A DNA stretch of 64,000 nt from UBA1660 sp964462035 (GCA_964462035.1 CAYXAP010000001.1:310001-374000); one strand, 5' to 3'; shown: positions 24,993 through 33,979, counted from the stretch's first letter. The notes: generated by a model from the sequence alone, not told the origin. Numbers and translations are program-made.

Positions 24993-26213
24993 TCAGTTAC
25001 CGATGCAGGCGACCCAGGCGCTGTCGCCGGAGTTCTCGATCGGGCCATAGCCGCTGACCGCGCCGCGTGCGTCGCGGCAGAAGCGGTGGATGGCCGCGTT
25101 GCAGTTCGGTCCATACCGCTCGCCGACTCCGTCGCACGGGAAGTGGTGGGTGCTCAGGGTCGAGTAGGTCGTCATCACGACCTCGGCCCACGGCGTGCAG
25201 ACCACTTGGGCGTTGCCGGAGCTGACCTCGGTGGGGCCGAAGCCGGTGACCTCGCCCTGGTCGCGGCACCAGCGGTGGATGGCGGAAGAGCAGTCCGGCG
25301 GGTACGAGCCCGCCGAGGTGCACGCCGGGTGCCTCGCCGAGAGCGTGCCCCAGCTCACCGTGTGGCGGTTGCCCACCACACACGTACCGAAGCCGATGTC
25401 GCCGGAGTTCTCGATTGGCCCATAGCCCGCGTTGGGGCACGCGCGGGCCGCGCACGCTCGGTCGAAGGCCGCGTTGCAGCTCGTCCCGATTCGCTCGGTG
25501 GTCCCGTTGCAGCTCGGGTGCGCGCTCTGCAAGTCGCCGCTGTACGTGAAGGTCACCGCGAGCGCACGGCTGCCCTCGTCGACGTTGCCGTCGCAGTCGT
25601 CGTCCTGACCGTTGCAGCTCTCGGGCGGTGGTGCGCAGGTCGGCCAGCCGCACGATGGGGTGCAGGTCTGGGAGCCGGTCGAGCCACAGCTGGTCATGCA
25701 GTCGCGGGTCGTGCCCGCCGGACACGCGGATGTCTCGTCGACGTTCCCATCGCAGTCGTCATCGGCCCCGTTGCAGGTCTCCGCCGGTGGCGCGCAGGAC
25801 CCCCAGCCGCATTCGGAGCCACAGGTGCGGATACCCGCGGACCCGCAAGCGGTGTTGCATGCTTCGGTCGAGCCGGGAGGGCAGGCGGTGCCCTCGTCGA
25901 CGGTCCCGTCGCAGTCGTCGTCGACGCCGTTGTTGCAGCTCTCCGTGGGCGGCGTGCACGTGCCGAAGGTCCCGCCAGTGCAGGTCGAGCTCCCGGTGCT
26001 CCCACAGCTGCTCATGCACGCGCGGCTCGTCCCCTCGTCGCATGCGACGGGGGCCATGTCCGGTTCGTCCGTGGGTCCCAGATCGGGCGGTCCGAGGTCG
26101 GGCTCGCCGATCGGTCCGAAGTCGGCCGGCCCCGAATCCCGTCGCTCCCCTACGGGTACGTCACCGCTCTGAGCACAGCCGAGGACCAAGAAGAGAAGGG
26201 GGAGGGCGCGCAC
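24993..26213 (-). CDS. MopE-motif lipoprotein with three C-terminal Cys/His repeats
   Basis: This encodes 406 residues from GTG 26213, which opens a lipoprotein signal (LPLLFLVLGCAQSG, Cys13). An Asp/Gly/Pro-rich linker follows, then three MopE-type metal-binding motifs (CNNGVDDDCDGTVDEG, CNGADDDCDGNVDET, CNGQDDDCDGNVDEG) alternating with CxxxCGSTGSxTC segments. The last 160 residues hold three related units of about 55-60 residues: a His-x-x-Cys opening, a CxxAxxRxC helix, and a GYGPIENSGD or GFGPTEVSSG ending. I do not recognise this unit. The protein is likely exposed on the surface. A start at 26291 would extend it with non-signal residues and is not preferred. Its promoter shares 85 bases with the next lipoprotein. 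Confidence 0.85.
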   Translation of the reverse strand: MRALPLLFLVLGCAQSGDVPVGERRDSGPADFGPIGEPDLGPPDLGPTDEPDMAPVACDEGTSRACMSSCGSTGSSTCTGGTFGTCTPPTESCNNGVDDDCDGTVDEGTACPPGSTEACNTACGSAGIRTCGSECGWGSCAPPAETCNGADDDCDGNVDETSACPAGTTRDCMTSCGSTGSQTCTPSCGWPTCAPPPESCNGQDDDCDGNVDEGSRALAVTFTYSGDLQSAHPSCNGTTERIGTSCNAAFDRACAARACPNAGYGPIENSGDIGFGTCVVGNRHTVSWGTLSARHPACTSAGSYPPDCSSAIHRWCRDQGEVTGFGPTEVSSGNAQVVCTPWAEVVMTTYSTLSTHHFPCDGVGERYGPNCNAAIHRFCRDARGAVSGYGPIENSGDSAWVACIGN

Positions 26214-26298
26214 GACGTCAGTGTAGCGGAGTGAACCGGAGCCGCCGCCCGAAGCCCCCACTCGGCGCTCGATGGCTCGTTCGCGTACCATCGGAGCG

Positions 26299-29200
26299 AT
26301 GGGACGGAGGGTGTGGTTCGGCGCGATCGCGCTGGTGTTGGGCTTCGGCTGCGGCGACGATGGGGGACCGTCCGACGCGAGCCTCGTCTGCGCGAGCGAC
26401 GATCAGTGCGACGATGGGGTCTTCTGCAACGGCGCAGAGAGCTGCGACCCGGGGGCGGTGGCCGCCAACGCGCTCGGTTGCGTCGCCGCCGAGCCGGCTT
26501 GCCTGGCGGGCCAGGCGTGTGACGAGGTGTCGGACAGCTGCGAGACGCTCTGTGAGGCGACGTCCGACGCGGACGGCGACGGCGTGGACGCGCTCGAGTG
26601 CGGTGGCGACGACTGCGACGACTCGGACTCGAACCGCTACCCGGGCAATCCGGAGATCTGCGACACCGCAGGGGTCGACGAGGATTGCGACATGACCACG
26701 CTCGGCGATCGGGACGTCGATGGTGACGGCGCCATCTCGGTCGAGTGCTGCAACGGCGACACTTGCGGCACCGATTGCGCCGACGGGATGGCTGGAGTGA
26801 ACCCCGGGGCCTCGGAGGTCTGCGATCTGATCGACCAGGATTGCGATGGGAGCGTGGACGAGGGCGTGCAGACCGCGGGCTTCGAGGACCGTGATGGGGA
26901 CCGGCACGGCGACCCGGAGCGCGCCCGCATGGCGTGTGCGTTCGACGGCGACGTCTCCCCTTCGATGATGGACTGCGCCGACGACGATGGCCGACGCCAT
27001 GGTCAGATGGTCGAGATCTGCGACGGGCAGGACAACGATTGTGACGACGCGATCGACGAGGCCCGCTTCACCGTGAGCTGGTACGCGGACACGGACGGCG
27101 ACGGCTTCGGCGACCCGAACGGCGAGGTCCGCGCGAGCTGCGAGCCGATCGAAGGATTTTCGACGCTGCCCTTCGACTGTGACGACACCGACGGCACGCG
27201 GAGCCCGATCAGCCCGGAGCTCTGCAACGCGCGCGACGACGACTGTGACGGCCGCGCGGACTACCAGCTCGAGATCGGTGATACCGAAGACGACGATGGT
27301 GACGGAGTCGCCGACGCGCGCTGCCCTGGCGGCGCGGGCATGGACTGCGACGACCGGGACCCCTTCGTGCGACCCGGGGTGCCCGAGCTCTGCGATGGCG
27401 TCGACAACGACTGCGACGGGGCCATCGACGAGGGGGCCACCGAGGTGGAGTGGTACCTCGACGCGGACGGCGACGGCTTCGGCGACCCGTCGGCGGACCG
27501 CCGCGCGAGCTGCTCCCGCGTGGACGAGCGGGTACTCGAGGCCGGCGACTGCGACGACGGAGACGGCGCCGTGAAACCCGGCGCACCCGAGCGCTGCAAC
27601 GGGGTCGACGACGACTGCGACGGCGACACCGACGAGAACGCTGCGTTCGTGGCGACGTACGTCGACGCGGACGGCGATGGCTTCGGCACGGGGATGCCAC
27701 TCGCGCAGTGTGCGGTCGAGGGGCTGCGAGCGTTGCTCCCGGGCGACTGCGACGACGGGGACCCGAGCCGCCGACCGGGTGGGGCCGAGCTCTGCGACCG
27801 GGCCGACAACGACTGCGACGGCATGGTGGACGAAGGTGTCGGTACCGCCACCATCACCACCTATGCGGACGCCGATGGCGACGGCTTCGGCGACGACGGC
27901 ACCGCGATCACCGCCGTCGCGGGCTGCGACCCGGTCGACGTCCGTGGTCGCACGACCATCGGTGGCGACTGCGACGACGCGAGCGCCAGCCGCTTTCCGC
28001 GGGCGGCGGAGCTCTGCGATGGCGTCGATCAGGACTGTGACGGAGCGATCGACGAGGAGGGTGGAGACGTCCTCCAGTACCCGGACACCGACGGCGATGG
28101 CTTCGGCGACGGAACGCCGGTGGCCAGCTGCGACCCCCTCGCGGGTCACGCGCTCCGGCCGGGCGACTGCGACGATGGGAGCGCGACGAGCCGACCGGGC
28201 GCGACCGAGGAGTGCAACGGCGTCGACGACGACTGCGACGGTGTCACCGACGAGGCGCCCGCAGGGACGGTCGGCTGCGTGGTGGACTCGACCAACGCGA
28301 CCCCAGTCTGCACCGACGGCGTGTGTGGCTACGGCGAGTGCCTGAGCGGCTACGGCGACTGTGATGGATCGAGCGCCAATGGGTGCGAGAGCGATCTCGC
28401 CATCGACGCCGACCACTGCGGCGGCTGTGGGATGGGCTGCGGTCTCGGCGACACCTGCACGGCGTCGAGCTGCGACCTCGGCCCGGTCGACGACATCGCC
28501 GTGCACTCGGTCGGTGGCTGCGCGCTCCGCGGTGGCCAGGTCTTCTGCTGGGGGCCCGACACCTTCGGGCTGCTCGGTGATGGGCCGCTCTTCACCGGCC
28601 CGCAGACGGTACCGGGTCGACCGGTCTCCGGAATCGACGACGCCATCGCGCTGGCCAGCGGCAACCGACACGTCTGCGCGTTGCGCACGGGCGGCAGCGT
28701 CTGGTGCTGGGGTCGCGGCGTCGATGGGGAGCTCGGCAACGGCACCGCCGACTCACCGGCGCCGCTCGAGGTGACCGGTGGCCACAGCTTCGTCGCGCTC
28801 TCGGCTGGGAGCTCGGGGACCTGTGGCCGGAAGGCGAGCGGGGAGGTCTGGTGCTGGGGCGAGAACGACGTCTGGGGACTCAGCGCCACGCCGGTCGCCC
28901 TCGTGGACGGGTCGGACGTGCCCCTCGACGATGTCGTCGACGTAGGCGTCGGCGGCAGCCACGTCTGCGTGCTCCGAGCCGGGGGGCTGGTCTGGTGTGC
29001 GGGCTACGCGGCGACCGGCAATGGCATACTCGGCTACCCCGCGACGGGGAACGTTCCCCGTTTCACCACTGCGGTGGTGGGGCTCGACGAGGTAGCCGAG
29101 CTCGGCGTCGGCGTGGGCCACAGCTGTGCGCGCCGGATGGACGGATCGGTCTGGTGCTGGGGACTCAATGGCGCCGGCCAGCTCGGCGATGGGACCACCA

Positions 29201-29562
29201 CCGGTCGGACGATGGCAGCGCCGGCCAGCGCCATCACGGACGCCACGGCGCTCTTCGGTGGATTCGCGATCACCTGCGCCGTTCGCGCGGACGACACCGT
29301 GTGGTGCTGGGGCACCAACGTGCGTGGCTCGATGGGCGACTCCACCTTCGCGGATGCCAACTCGCCCGTGCCGCGTGCGATCCCCGGTCTCACCGACGTC
29401 AGCAGGGTCGCTCCACGGCAGGCCTTCTTCGGCAACGACGAAGGACCGAGCTGCGTGCTCGAGGCGGGAAGCCAGGTCTGGTGCTGGGGTGGCGGCAACG
29501 GCGAGCGCGGCACCGGCGGCTCCCCGCCCACGGAGCCGGCCCCCGTGGTCGGCTTCCCCTGA
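26299..29562 (+). CDS. Large lipoprotein with nine MopE-type motifs and RCC1 repeats
   Basis: This encodes 1087 residues from ATG 26299, with GGAG just upstream and a lipoprotein signal (AIALVLGFGCGDDG, Cys18). Residues about 40-690 carry nine CxGxDxDCDGxxDE-type motifs (CDLIDQDCDGSVDEG, CDGVDNDCDGAIDEG and others) alternating with DxDGDGFGD calcium-type segments. From about 745 on are RCC1 blades with CWG ends (GGQVFCWGPD, DGSVWCWGLN). The layout matches the gene at 2095, which it paralogues, with more metal motifs. A start at 26272 would add nine residues and break the signal. It is probably an extracellular, disulphide-stabilised lipoprotein whose ligand is unknown. Confidence 0.85.
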   Translation: MGRRVWFGAIALVLGFGCGDDGGPSDASLVCASDDQCDDGVFCNGAESCDPGAVAANALGCVAAEPACLAGQACDEVSDSCETLCEATSDADGDGVDALECGGDDCDDSDSNRYPGNPEICDTAGVDEDCDMTTLGDRDVDGDGAISVECCNGDTCGTDCADGMAGVNPGASEVCDLIDQDCDGSVDEGVQTAGFEDRDGDRHGDPERARMACAFDGDVSPSMMDCADDDGRRHGQMVEICDGQDNDCDDAIDEARFTVSWYADTDGDGFGDPNGEVRASCEPIEGFSTLPFDCDDTDGTRSPISPELCNARDDDCDGRADYQLEIGDTEDDDGDGVADARCPGGAGMDCDDRDPFVRPGVPELCDGVDNDCDGAIDEGATEVEWYLDADGDGFGDPSADRRASCSRVDERVLEAGDCDDGDGAVKPGAPERCNGVDDDCDGDTDENAAFVATYVDADGDGFGTGMPLAQCAVEGLRALLPGDCDDGDPSRRPGGAELCDRADNDCDGMVDEGVGTATITTYADADGDGFGDDGTAITAVAGCDPVDVRGRTTIGGDCDDASASRFPRAAELCDGVDQDCDGAIDEEGGDVLQYPDTDGDGFGDGTPVASCDPLAGHALRPGDCDDGSATSRPGATEECNGVDDDCDGVTDEAPAGTVGCVVDSTNATPVCTDGVCGYGECLSGYGDCDGSSANGCESDLAIDADHCGGCGMGCGLGDTCTASSCDLGPVDDIAVHSVGGCALRGGQVFCWGPDTFGLLGDGPLFTGPQTVPGRPVSGIDDAIALASGNRHVCALRTGGSVWCWGRGVDGELGNGTADSPAPLEVTGGHSFVALSAGSSGTCGRKASGEVWCWGENDVWGLSATPVALVDGSDVPLDDVVDVGVGGSHVCVLRAGGLVWCAGYAATGNGILGYPATGNVPRFTTAVVGLDEVAELGVGVGHSCARRMDGSVWCWGLNGAGQLGDGTTTGRTMAAPASAITDATALFGGFAITCAVRADDTVWCWGTNVRGSMGDSTFADANSPVPRAIPGLTDVSRVAPRQAFFGNDEGPSCVLEAGSQVWCWGGGNGERGTGGSPPTEPAPVVGFP

Positions 29563-29625
29563 GGATGGTCTCCCGAGAGCGCCGGAAGGTTGCGCCGATC
29601 CTCGGGCGTTGATAGCTGCGTGACC

Positions 29626-30957
29626 ATGAAGCGCGCAGCGATCCTCCTGGTGGCTCTCGGCCTCGTGGCCTTCGTGGCCTGCGGTGATGACGACGAGCCG
29701 GCTCGGACCGAGACGGAGACCGAGACCGAAACGGAGACGGAAACCGAGACGGAAACCGAACCGGAGACCGAGCCAGGGGAGGTCCCCGCCAACCTCGATC
29801 AGGGCCTCCTGGTGGTCTACTCGCCCTTCGAGCGGGACGATCAGGGTCGATACACTCGACCGCTCCCCGCGCGGATGGAGCTGCTGAGCCGCAAGGATGG
29901 CGAGTGGCGCGCGGACGTCGTCACCGACGAGGACTCGAACGTCTTTCACAAGGCGATGGTCTTCCAGCCCGACGGACAGGAGCCCGGCATCCTCACGGTC
30001 GGCGGCACCGGCGCGTACGTGAAGCTCTGGCGGCAGAGCGACACCGGCTGGTCGTCGGAGACCGTGTGGACCGAAGAGTTCGGCGGCGAGCGCAACCGCA
30101 TGCGTGACGTCGAAATCGGTGACGTCACCGGTGACGGCAAGGACGACCTGGTCATCGCCACCCACGACCAGGGCGTCGTGGCGGTCGTCTCGCAGACCGA
30201 GGACGGCTGGAGCGTCGATCGTCTCGACCGCCGCGAGAACACCTTCGTGCACGAGATCGAGCTCGGCGACCTGAACGGCGACGGGAAGATGGAGATCTAC
30301 GCGACGCCGAGCGAGCCGAACCACATGGGCGGCGGCGGTCAGGCCGGTGAGGTCGTGCGCTACGTCCCGCAGGACGGCGGCTCCGAGAGCCGAACGGTCG
30401 TGGCCGAGCTCGGCAATCGCCACGCCAAGGAGATCCTGGTCGCGGATGTCGACGGTGACGGCACCGACGAGCTCTACGTCTCCGTCGAGGGCATCCAGGA
30501 GGACGGCGAGGTCTCCGAGTCGGTCGAGATCCGTCGCTACACCGCCGACACCCCGGCCGCCGAGGGTGTGGTCATCGCGACCATCGAAGGCGACACGTTG
30601 ACCCGCTTCCTCACCGTCGGCGACGTCGACGGCGACGGAAAGAAGGAGATGGCGGTCGCCTCCTTCAGCAAGGGCCTGTGGCTCCTGCGTCCGGGCACGG
30701 ACCCTGCCAGCGAGTGGGGCAAGGAGAGCATCGACCGCGACTCCGGCGGCTTCGAGCACGCCAGCGTCTTCGCCGACCTCGACGGCGATGGGAGCAGCGA
30801 GCTCTACGTGGCCAGCGACAACGACGGCGAGCTCCGCCGCTACGTGTGGATCGACGGCCGCGCGCGCCGGTTCACCATCCACCGCCGCGCCGAGCCCCGC
30901 TCGATGATGACCTGGAACCTGATGCCGGCTCCGCGCGCGCTCCTGCGCGGCGAGTAG
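29626..30957 (+). CDS. FG-GAP/VCBS-repeat lipoprotein
   Basis: This encodes 443 residues from ATG 29626, a lipoprotein signal (LVALGLVAFVACGDDD, Cys19). A linker of repeated Thr-Glu (about 26-50) is followed by a propeller with five FG-GAP-like calcium loops (DVTGDGKDDLVIA, DLNGDGKMEIYAT, DVDGDGTDELYVS, DVDGDGKKEMAVA, DLDGDGSSELYVA). Such proteins are usually periplasmic or surface adhesion/ligand-binding propellers. No enzyme motif. The Thr-Glu linker is encoded by an ACCGAG/ACGGAG near-repeat that may vary in length. The gene lies on the same strand as the MopE lipoprotein before it and the GNAT gene after it. Confidence 0.8.
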   Translation: MKRAAILLVALGLVAFVACGDDDEPARTETETETETETETETETEPETEPGEVPANLDQGLLVVYSPFERDDQGRYTRPLPARMELLSRKDGEWRADVVTDEDSNVFHKAMVFQPDGQEPGILTVGGTGAYVKLWRQSDTGWSSETVWTEEFGGERNRMRDVEIGDVTGDGKDDLVIATHDQGVVAVVSQTEDGWSVDRLDRRENTFVHEIELGDLNGDGKMEIYATPSEPNHMGGGGQAGEVVRYVPQDGGSESRTVVAELGNRHAKEILVADVDGDGTDELYVSVEGIQEDGEVSESVEIRRYTADTPAAEGVVIATIEGDTLTRFLTVGDVDGDGKKEMAVASFSKGLWLLRPGTDPASEWGKESIDRDSGGFEHASVFADLDGDGSSELYVASDNDGELRRYVWIDGRARRFTIHRRAEPRSMMTWNLMPAPRALLRGE

Positions 30958-30977
30958 CCGGTCGAGTCCCTCGACCG

Positions 30978-31541
30978 ATGCTTCTCGACGTCGTGCTCCA
31001 CGACGGGCGCACCGCTCGCCTTCGGACCGTCCGCGTGGACGACGCCGAGCGGATGGTGGCGCTCGACCGGGTGCTCGCCGAGGACGGTCGAGGCATGGTG
31101 CTGGGGCGTGACGAGGTCCGAACGCCGGAGCGGGAGCGCGAGGGCATCGAGAGACTCGTGGAGGCGATGGAGACGGGCGCGAGCTGCGGGTTGGTCGCCG
31201 AGGTCGACGGCCTCGGCGGCCTCGCGGGTTCCGCGCGCCTCGACCAGCTCGGACCGGCGCGTCTCCGGCACGTTGGCGTGCTCTCCCTCGGGGTGCACCC
31301 CGCGATGCAGCGGCACGGCATCGGACGGGCCTTGATGGACGCGCTGATCGATCACGCGCGAGCATCGGGGATCCTCCGGCTCGAGCTCTACGTCCGGGCC
31401 GACAACCCGCGTGCCCGGTCGCTCTACCGGTCCCTCGGCTTCGAGGACGAAGGCGTCCGCGAGCGTTTCGTGCGTCTGGACGACGGTGGATTCGTCGACG
31501 ACGTGATCATGCGCCGCTTCCTGTCGACCGAGTCGCCTTGA
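30978..31541 (+). CDS. GNAT-family N-acetyltransferase
   Basis: This encodes 187 residues from ATG 30978, 20 bases after the FG-GAP gene. The acetyl-CoA-binding motif A is present (LGVHPAMQRHGIGRALMDAL, Q/RxxGxG/A), followed by LELYVRADNPRARSLYRSLGFE, the classical motif B of RimI-like enzymes. Expected reaction: transfer of acetyl from acetyl-CoA to a primary amine of a small molecule or protein N-terminus. The substrate is unknown. Cytosolic, no signal. Confidence 0.85.
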   Translation: MLLDVVLHDGRTARLRTVRVDDAERMVALDRVLAEDGRGMVLGRDEVRTPEREREGIERLVEAMETGASCGLVAEVDGLGGLAGSARLDQLGPARLRHVGVLSLGVHPAMQRHGIGRALMDALIDHARASGILRLELYVRADNPRARSLYRSLGFEDEGVRERFVRLDDGGFVDDVIMRRFLSTESP

Positions 31542-31575
31542 GCGAGCGGGGCGGTCGGACGTATCGTCCCCGTGG

Positions 31576-32184
31576 ATGGATGGTGGGGATCATGGGACGC
31601 ACCTGGAAGGGCGAGAGGAGGCCGCGCCGCGGGCGTCCGTTCACTCGATTGGTGCGCCCGTGTTCCGCATGCAGGTCCAGTCGCTACGGAAGATGCTCGG
31701 GCCCGAGAGCTTCGACCGGGGCCTAGCTCGGATGTCGACGGACGACGCCGAGCGCGTGCGTTCGGCGCCTTCGCTCGGGTGGATTCCCTTCGAGCTGGTC
31801 GAAGCCATGGTGACCGCGATGGCCGACGAGGCCGAGGAGCCACGGGAGGTGTTCCAACTGGAGCTGGTGCGGGAGACCACCGCGGCCGCGCTCTCGGGGA
31901 TCTGGCGGCTCCTCGCTCGCTTCACCACACGCAAGTCGCTCCTCGAACGGGCGGGGACCTATTGGCGCAAGACCTGGTCGCACGGCGACTTCGAGTGGTC
32001 GAGCGAGCGCGACGGCGAGATGGTCTGGCGCGTGACGAACCTGGAGGACGCCTCCGACTACATGCTCCGCGGCGTCGCCTTCTCGATTCGGGCGCTCCTC
32101 GAGCACACCGGCAAGGAGGTGCTCGAGGTGACGTGGACCCGAACCCGGAGCGGCGCCGACTACACGATCCGCTGGGAGGCCTGA
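31576..32184 (+). CDS. TIGR02265/DUF2378-like myxobacterial protein
   Basis: This encodes 202 residues at the longest; a shorter form could start at an ATG around 31670 (MQVQSLRKMLGPESF), which may be the real one, as the first 30 residues look non-conserved. The pattern LRKMLGPESFDRGLARMS followed by APSLGWIPFELVEAMVTAM and a helix bundle matches the Myxococcales-restricted TIGR02265/DUF2378 family (usual length about 180-200), and it is a distant relative of the gene at 5635. No signal peptide or membrane helix. No activity is known. It converges on the gene at 32202. Confidence 0.6.
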   Translation: MDGGDHGTHLEGREEAAPRASVHSIGAPVFRMQVQSLRKMLGPESFDRGLARMSTDDAERVRSAPSLGWIPFELVEAMVTAMADEAEEPREVFQLELVRETTAAALSGIWRLLARFTTRKSLLERAGTYWRKTWSHGDFEWSSERDGEMVWRVTNLEDASDYMLRGVAFSIRALLEHTGKEVLEVTWTRTRSGADYTIRWEA

Positions 32185-32201
32185 CCGAACGAACGGGACG
32201 A

Positions 32202-33431
32202 TCAGCGACGGCGCCGGAGCCAGAGCAGCGCGAAGAGCCCCGGCCAGAGGGCACCGGTCGGAGCGCCCGATGCACTGCAGTTTCCGCCCGGCGTCGGCTC
32301 GGCGGTTCCGAGGTCGCGCCAGGTCAGGAACGCATCCACCGGCTCGCCGATGCCACCGTCCCGACAGCTCTCGCTCGGTGTGTAGACGCAGCCGTCCACC
32401 CCGCACGCACCGAGGGTGCAGGGGTCACCATCGTCGCAGAGCGATCGCTCCGGCGTATGGACGGCCTCGCCATCCACGCAGGTGTCCACCGTACAGGACA
32501 CGCCATCGCTCGTCGGTGTCTCGCTGTCGTCGATGATGGAGATCACGAGGCCGTCGCTGCACACCTCCACACGGCAGTCGTCGTCGGCGTTCTGCGGCGG
32601 GGGGCAGGCCATGCAGACCGCGGCGCCGGCCGCCGAGTAGGTGTCGGTGCTACAGCTCGTGCACGTCTCCGCGCCCGCTTCCGCGAAGGTGCCCGGAGCA
32701 CAGGTCGTGCACGAGGTGCTGCCGGCCGAGTCGGCGAAGGTCCCGGGCTCGCAGACGGTGCAGCCAGGGCTGCCGGCGGTGGTGTTGAAGTGGCCGACGG
32801 GGCAGCTCTCGCAACCCATGGCGCCGGCGCCAGCGAACGAGCCCGCTGGGCAATCGGTGCAGCGCTGCGAGCCCGTTCCCGCGGCGAAGGTCCCCTCGGC
32901 GCAGCTCGTGCAGGTCTCCGCACCGGCCGCGGGGGAGAAGGTGCCAGCCTCGCAGGGCGTGCACGTCGCCTGGCCGCTCGCGCCCTGGGCGGTGCCCGGG
33001 TCACACGGCCGGCAGCTCGTCTGACCCATGGTGCTTCGTGCGCTACCCGGAGCGCAGGCCGTGCAGGAGGTCTGGCCACTCATCGGCTGAGCCGAACCGA
33101 CCGGACAGAGCTCGCAACTCTCCTGCCCCGGCAGCGCCTGGAACCGGCCGGCCGCGCAGGGCGTACAGGCCGGCCGCCCCGCGAAGGGCTGGCTGGTCCC
33201 TGCCGCGCATGGAATGCACGAGGTCTGGCCCGTGCTCGGCTGGACCGTTCCTGCTGCGCAGGGAACGCAGGCAGTCTGGCCCGCCAGCGGCTGCGACGTG
33301 CCGATCGGACATGTCGAGCAGGGCGCTTGCCCAGTGCCGCTGACGGTCCCAGGAGCACAATCCTGAGCGCGCGCTGACGTGTTCCAAAGCCCCATGGCGC
33401 ACACGAGCGCCGCCACCCCCAGGTACTTCAT
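32202..33431 (-). CDS. GCC2/GCC3-type Cys-rich repeat surface protein with MYXO-CTERM-like tail
   Basis: This encodes 409 residues. A signal peptide (VAALVCAMGLWNTSARAQ) is followed by about ten tandem Cys-rich units of the form CxxCxxGTxQPxxGQTxC (GTSQPLAGQTACVPCAAG and similar, about 22-290). These resemble the GCC2/GCC3 or ephrin-receptor/TNFR Cys-rich modules. Then come Cys/Asp-rich segments (CDDGDPCTLGACG) and a C-terminal anchor GNCSASGAPTGALWPG followed by a hydrophobic run and RRRR, a MYXO-CTERM-like sorting signal. The protein is predicted to be displayed on the cell surface or released. Function unknown. Its promoter lies in the 181-base gap shared with the L31 gene. Confidence 0.8.
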   Translation of the reverse strand: MKYLGVAALVCAMGLWNTSARAQDCAPGTVSGTGQAPCSTCPIGTSQPLAGQTACVPCAAGTVQPSTGQTSCIPCAAGTSQPFAGRPACTPCAAGRFQALPGQESCELCPVGSAQPMSGQTSCTACAPGSARSTMGQTSCRPCDPGTAQGASGQATCTPCEAGTFSPAAGAETCTSCAEGTFAAGTGSQRCTDCPAGSFAGAGAMGCESCPVGHFNTTAGSPGCTVCEPGTFADSAGSTSCTTCAPGTFAEAGAETCTSCSTDTYSAAGAAVCMACPPPQNADDDCRVEVCSDGLVISIIDDSETPTSDGVSCTVDTCVDGEAVHTPERSLCDDGDPCTLGACGVDGCVYTPSESCRDGGIGEPVDAFLTWRDLGTAEPTPGGNCSASGAPTGALWPGLFALLWLRRRR

Positions 33432-33520
33432 GGGCGGAATCTAACACGAATACTGCAAGGCGCACGTAAACTGTCGCACATGCCCCCACGGCACCCCCTG
33501 AGCGATCCTCGCCTTCCGGC

Positions 33521-33549
33521 TTGACCCGGGCGGCGGCTCGGGGCATATC
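33521..33549 (+). promoter_or_regulatory. Sigma-70-like promoter of the L31 gene
   Basis: TTGACC (33521-33526) and CATATC (33544-33549) are separated by exactly 17 bases and lie 64 bases upstream of the L31 start. The rest of the 181-base gap (33432-33612) shows no gene. The match is 5/6 at -35 and weaker at -10. Confidence 0.55.
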
Positions 33550-33612
33550 GCCGTCCCTTCGCCTGCGTACGACGGGACTTTCCCGCACAGCCGCTGGCAC
33601 GAGAGAAGCCCA

Positions 33613-33936
33613 ATGAAGCCCGAAATCCACCCCGAGTATCATCCGGTCCTCTTCGTCGACGACGAGCACGAGGTCATCGGCCGTTCGACGATGAAGACGT
33701 CCGAGACCCGCGAGATCGACGGAGTCGAGCACTTCATCATCCGCGTCGACATCAGCGCCTTCAGCCACCCCTTCTACACCGGTCGCCAGAAGATCATGGA
33801 CACCGAGGGTCGGGTGGAGCGCTTCAAGAAGCGCTACGCGAAGCGCGGCAAGAAGAAGGCCGCCAAGGCCGAGGCGCCCGCCGCCGCGGCACCGGCCGCC
33901 GAGGCTCCGGAAGCCGACGAGTCGACCGAGGCCTGA
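33613..33936 (+). CDS. rpmE2: 50S ribosomal protein L31, type B, with Ala/Glu tail
   Basis: This encodes 107 residues. Residues 1-83 (KPEIHPEYHPVLFVDD, SHPFYTGRQKIMDTEG, RVERFKKRYAKRG) are a good match to bL31 type B, the zinc-free form that lacks the CxxC zinc ligands; no cysteine is present. Type B usually replaces the zinc form under zinc starvation, but many organisms have only one copy. A tail of 25 Ala/Pro/Glu residues (KKAAKAEAPAAAAPA...) is longer than usual. A GAGAAG ribosome site is near -8, a TTGACC/CATATC promoter lies upstream and a strong terminator downstream, so the gene is a single-gene transcript. Confidence 0.93.
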   Translation: MKPEIHPEYHPVLFVDDEHEVIGRSTMKTSETREIDGVEHFIIRVDISAFSHPFYTGRQKIMDTEGRVERFKKRYAKRGKKKAAKAEAPAAAAPAAEAPEADESTEA

Positions 33937-33979
33937 GCCTCCCGGCGCTCTCCGCGCCGACTCGAACGTCCCCAACGCA

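Noticed and set aside
27000..28250. Repeated DNA that could pass for a CRISPR or satellite
   Set aside because: The repeats are coding, degenerate at third positions, and follow MopE motif periodicity in frame.
28753..31365. Minus-strand open frame of about 870 residues
   Set aside because: Antisense to the RCC1 lipoprotein, FG-GAP lipoprotein and GNAT genes, all of which have clear domains and starts on the plus strand.
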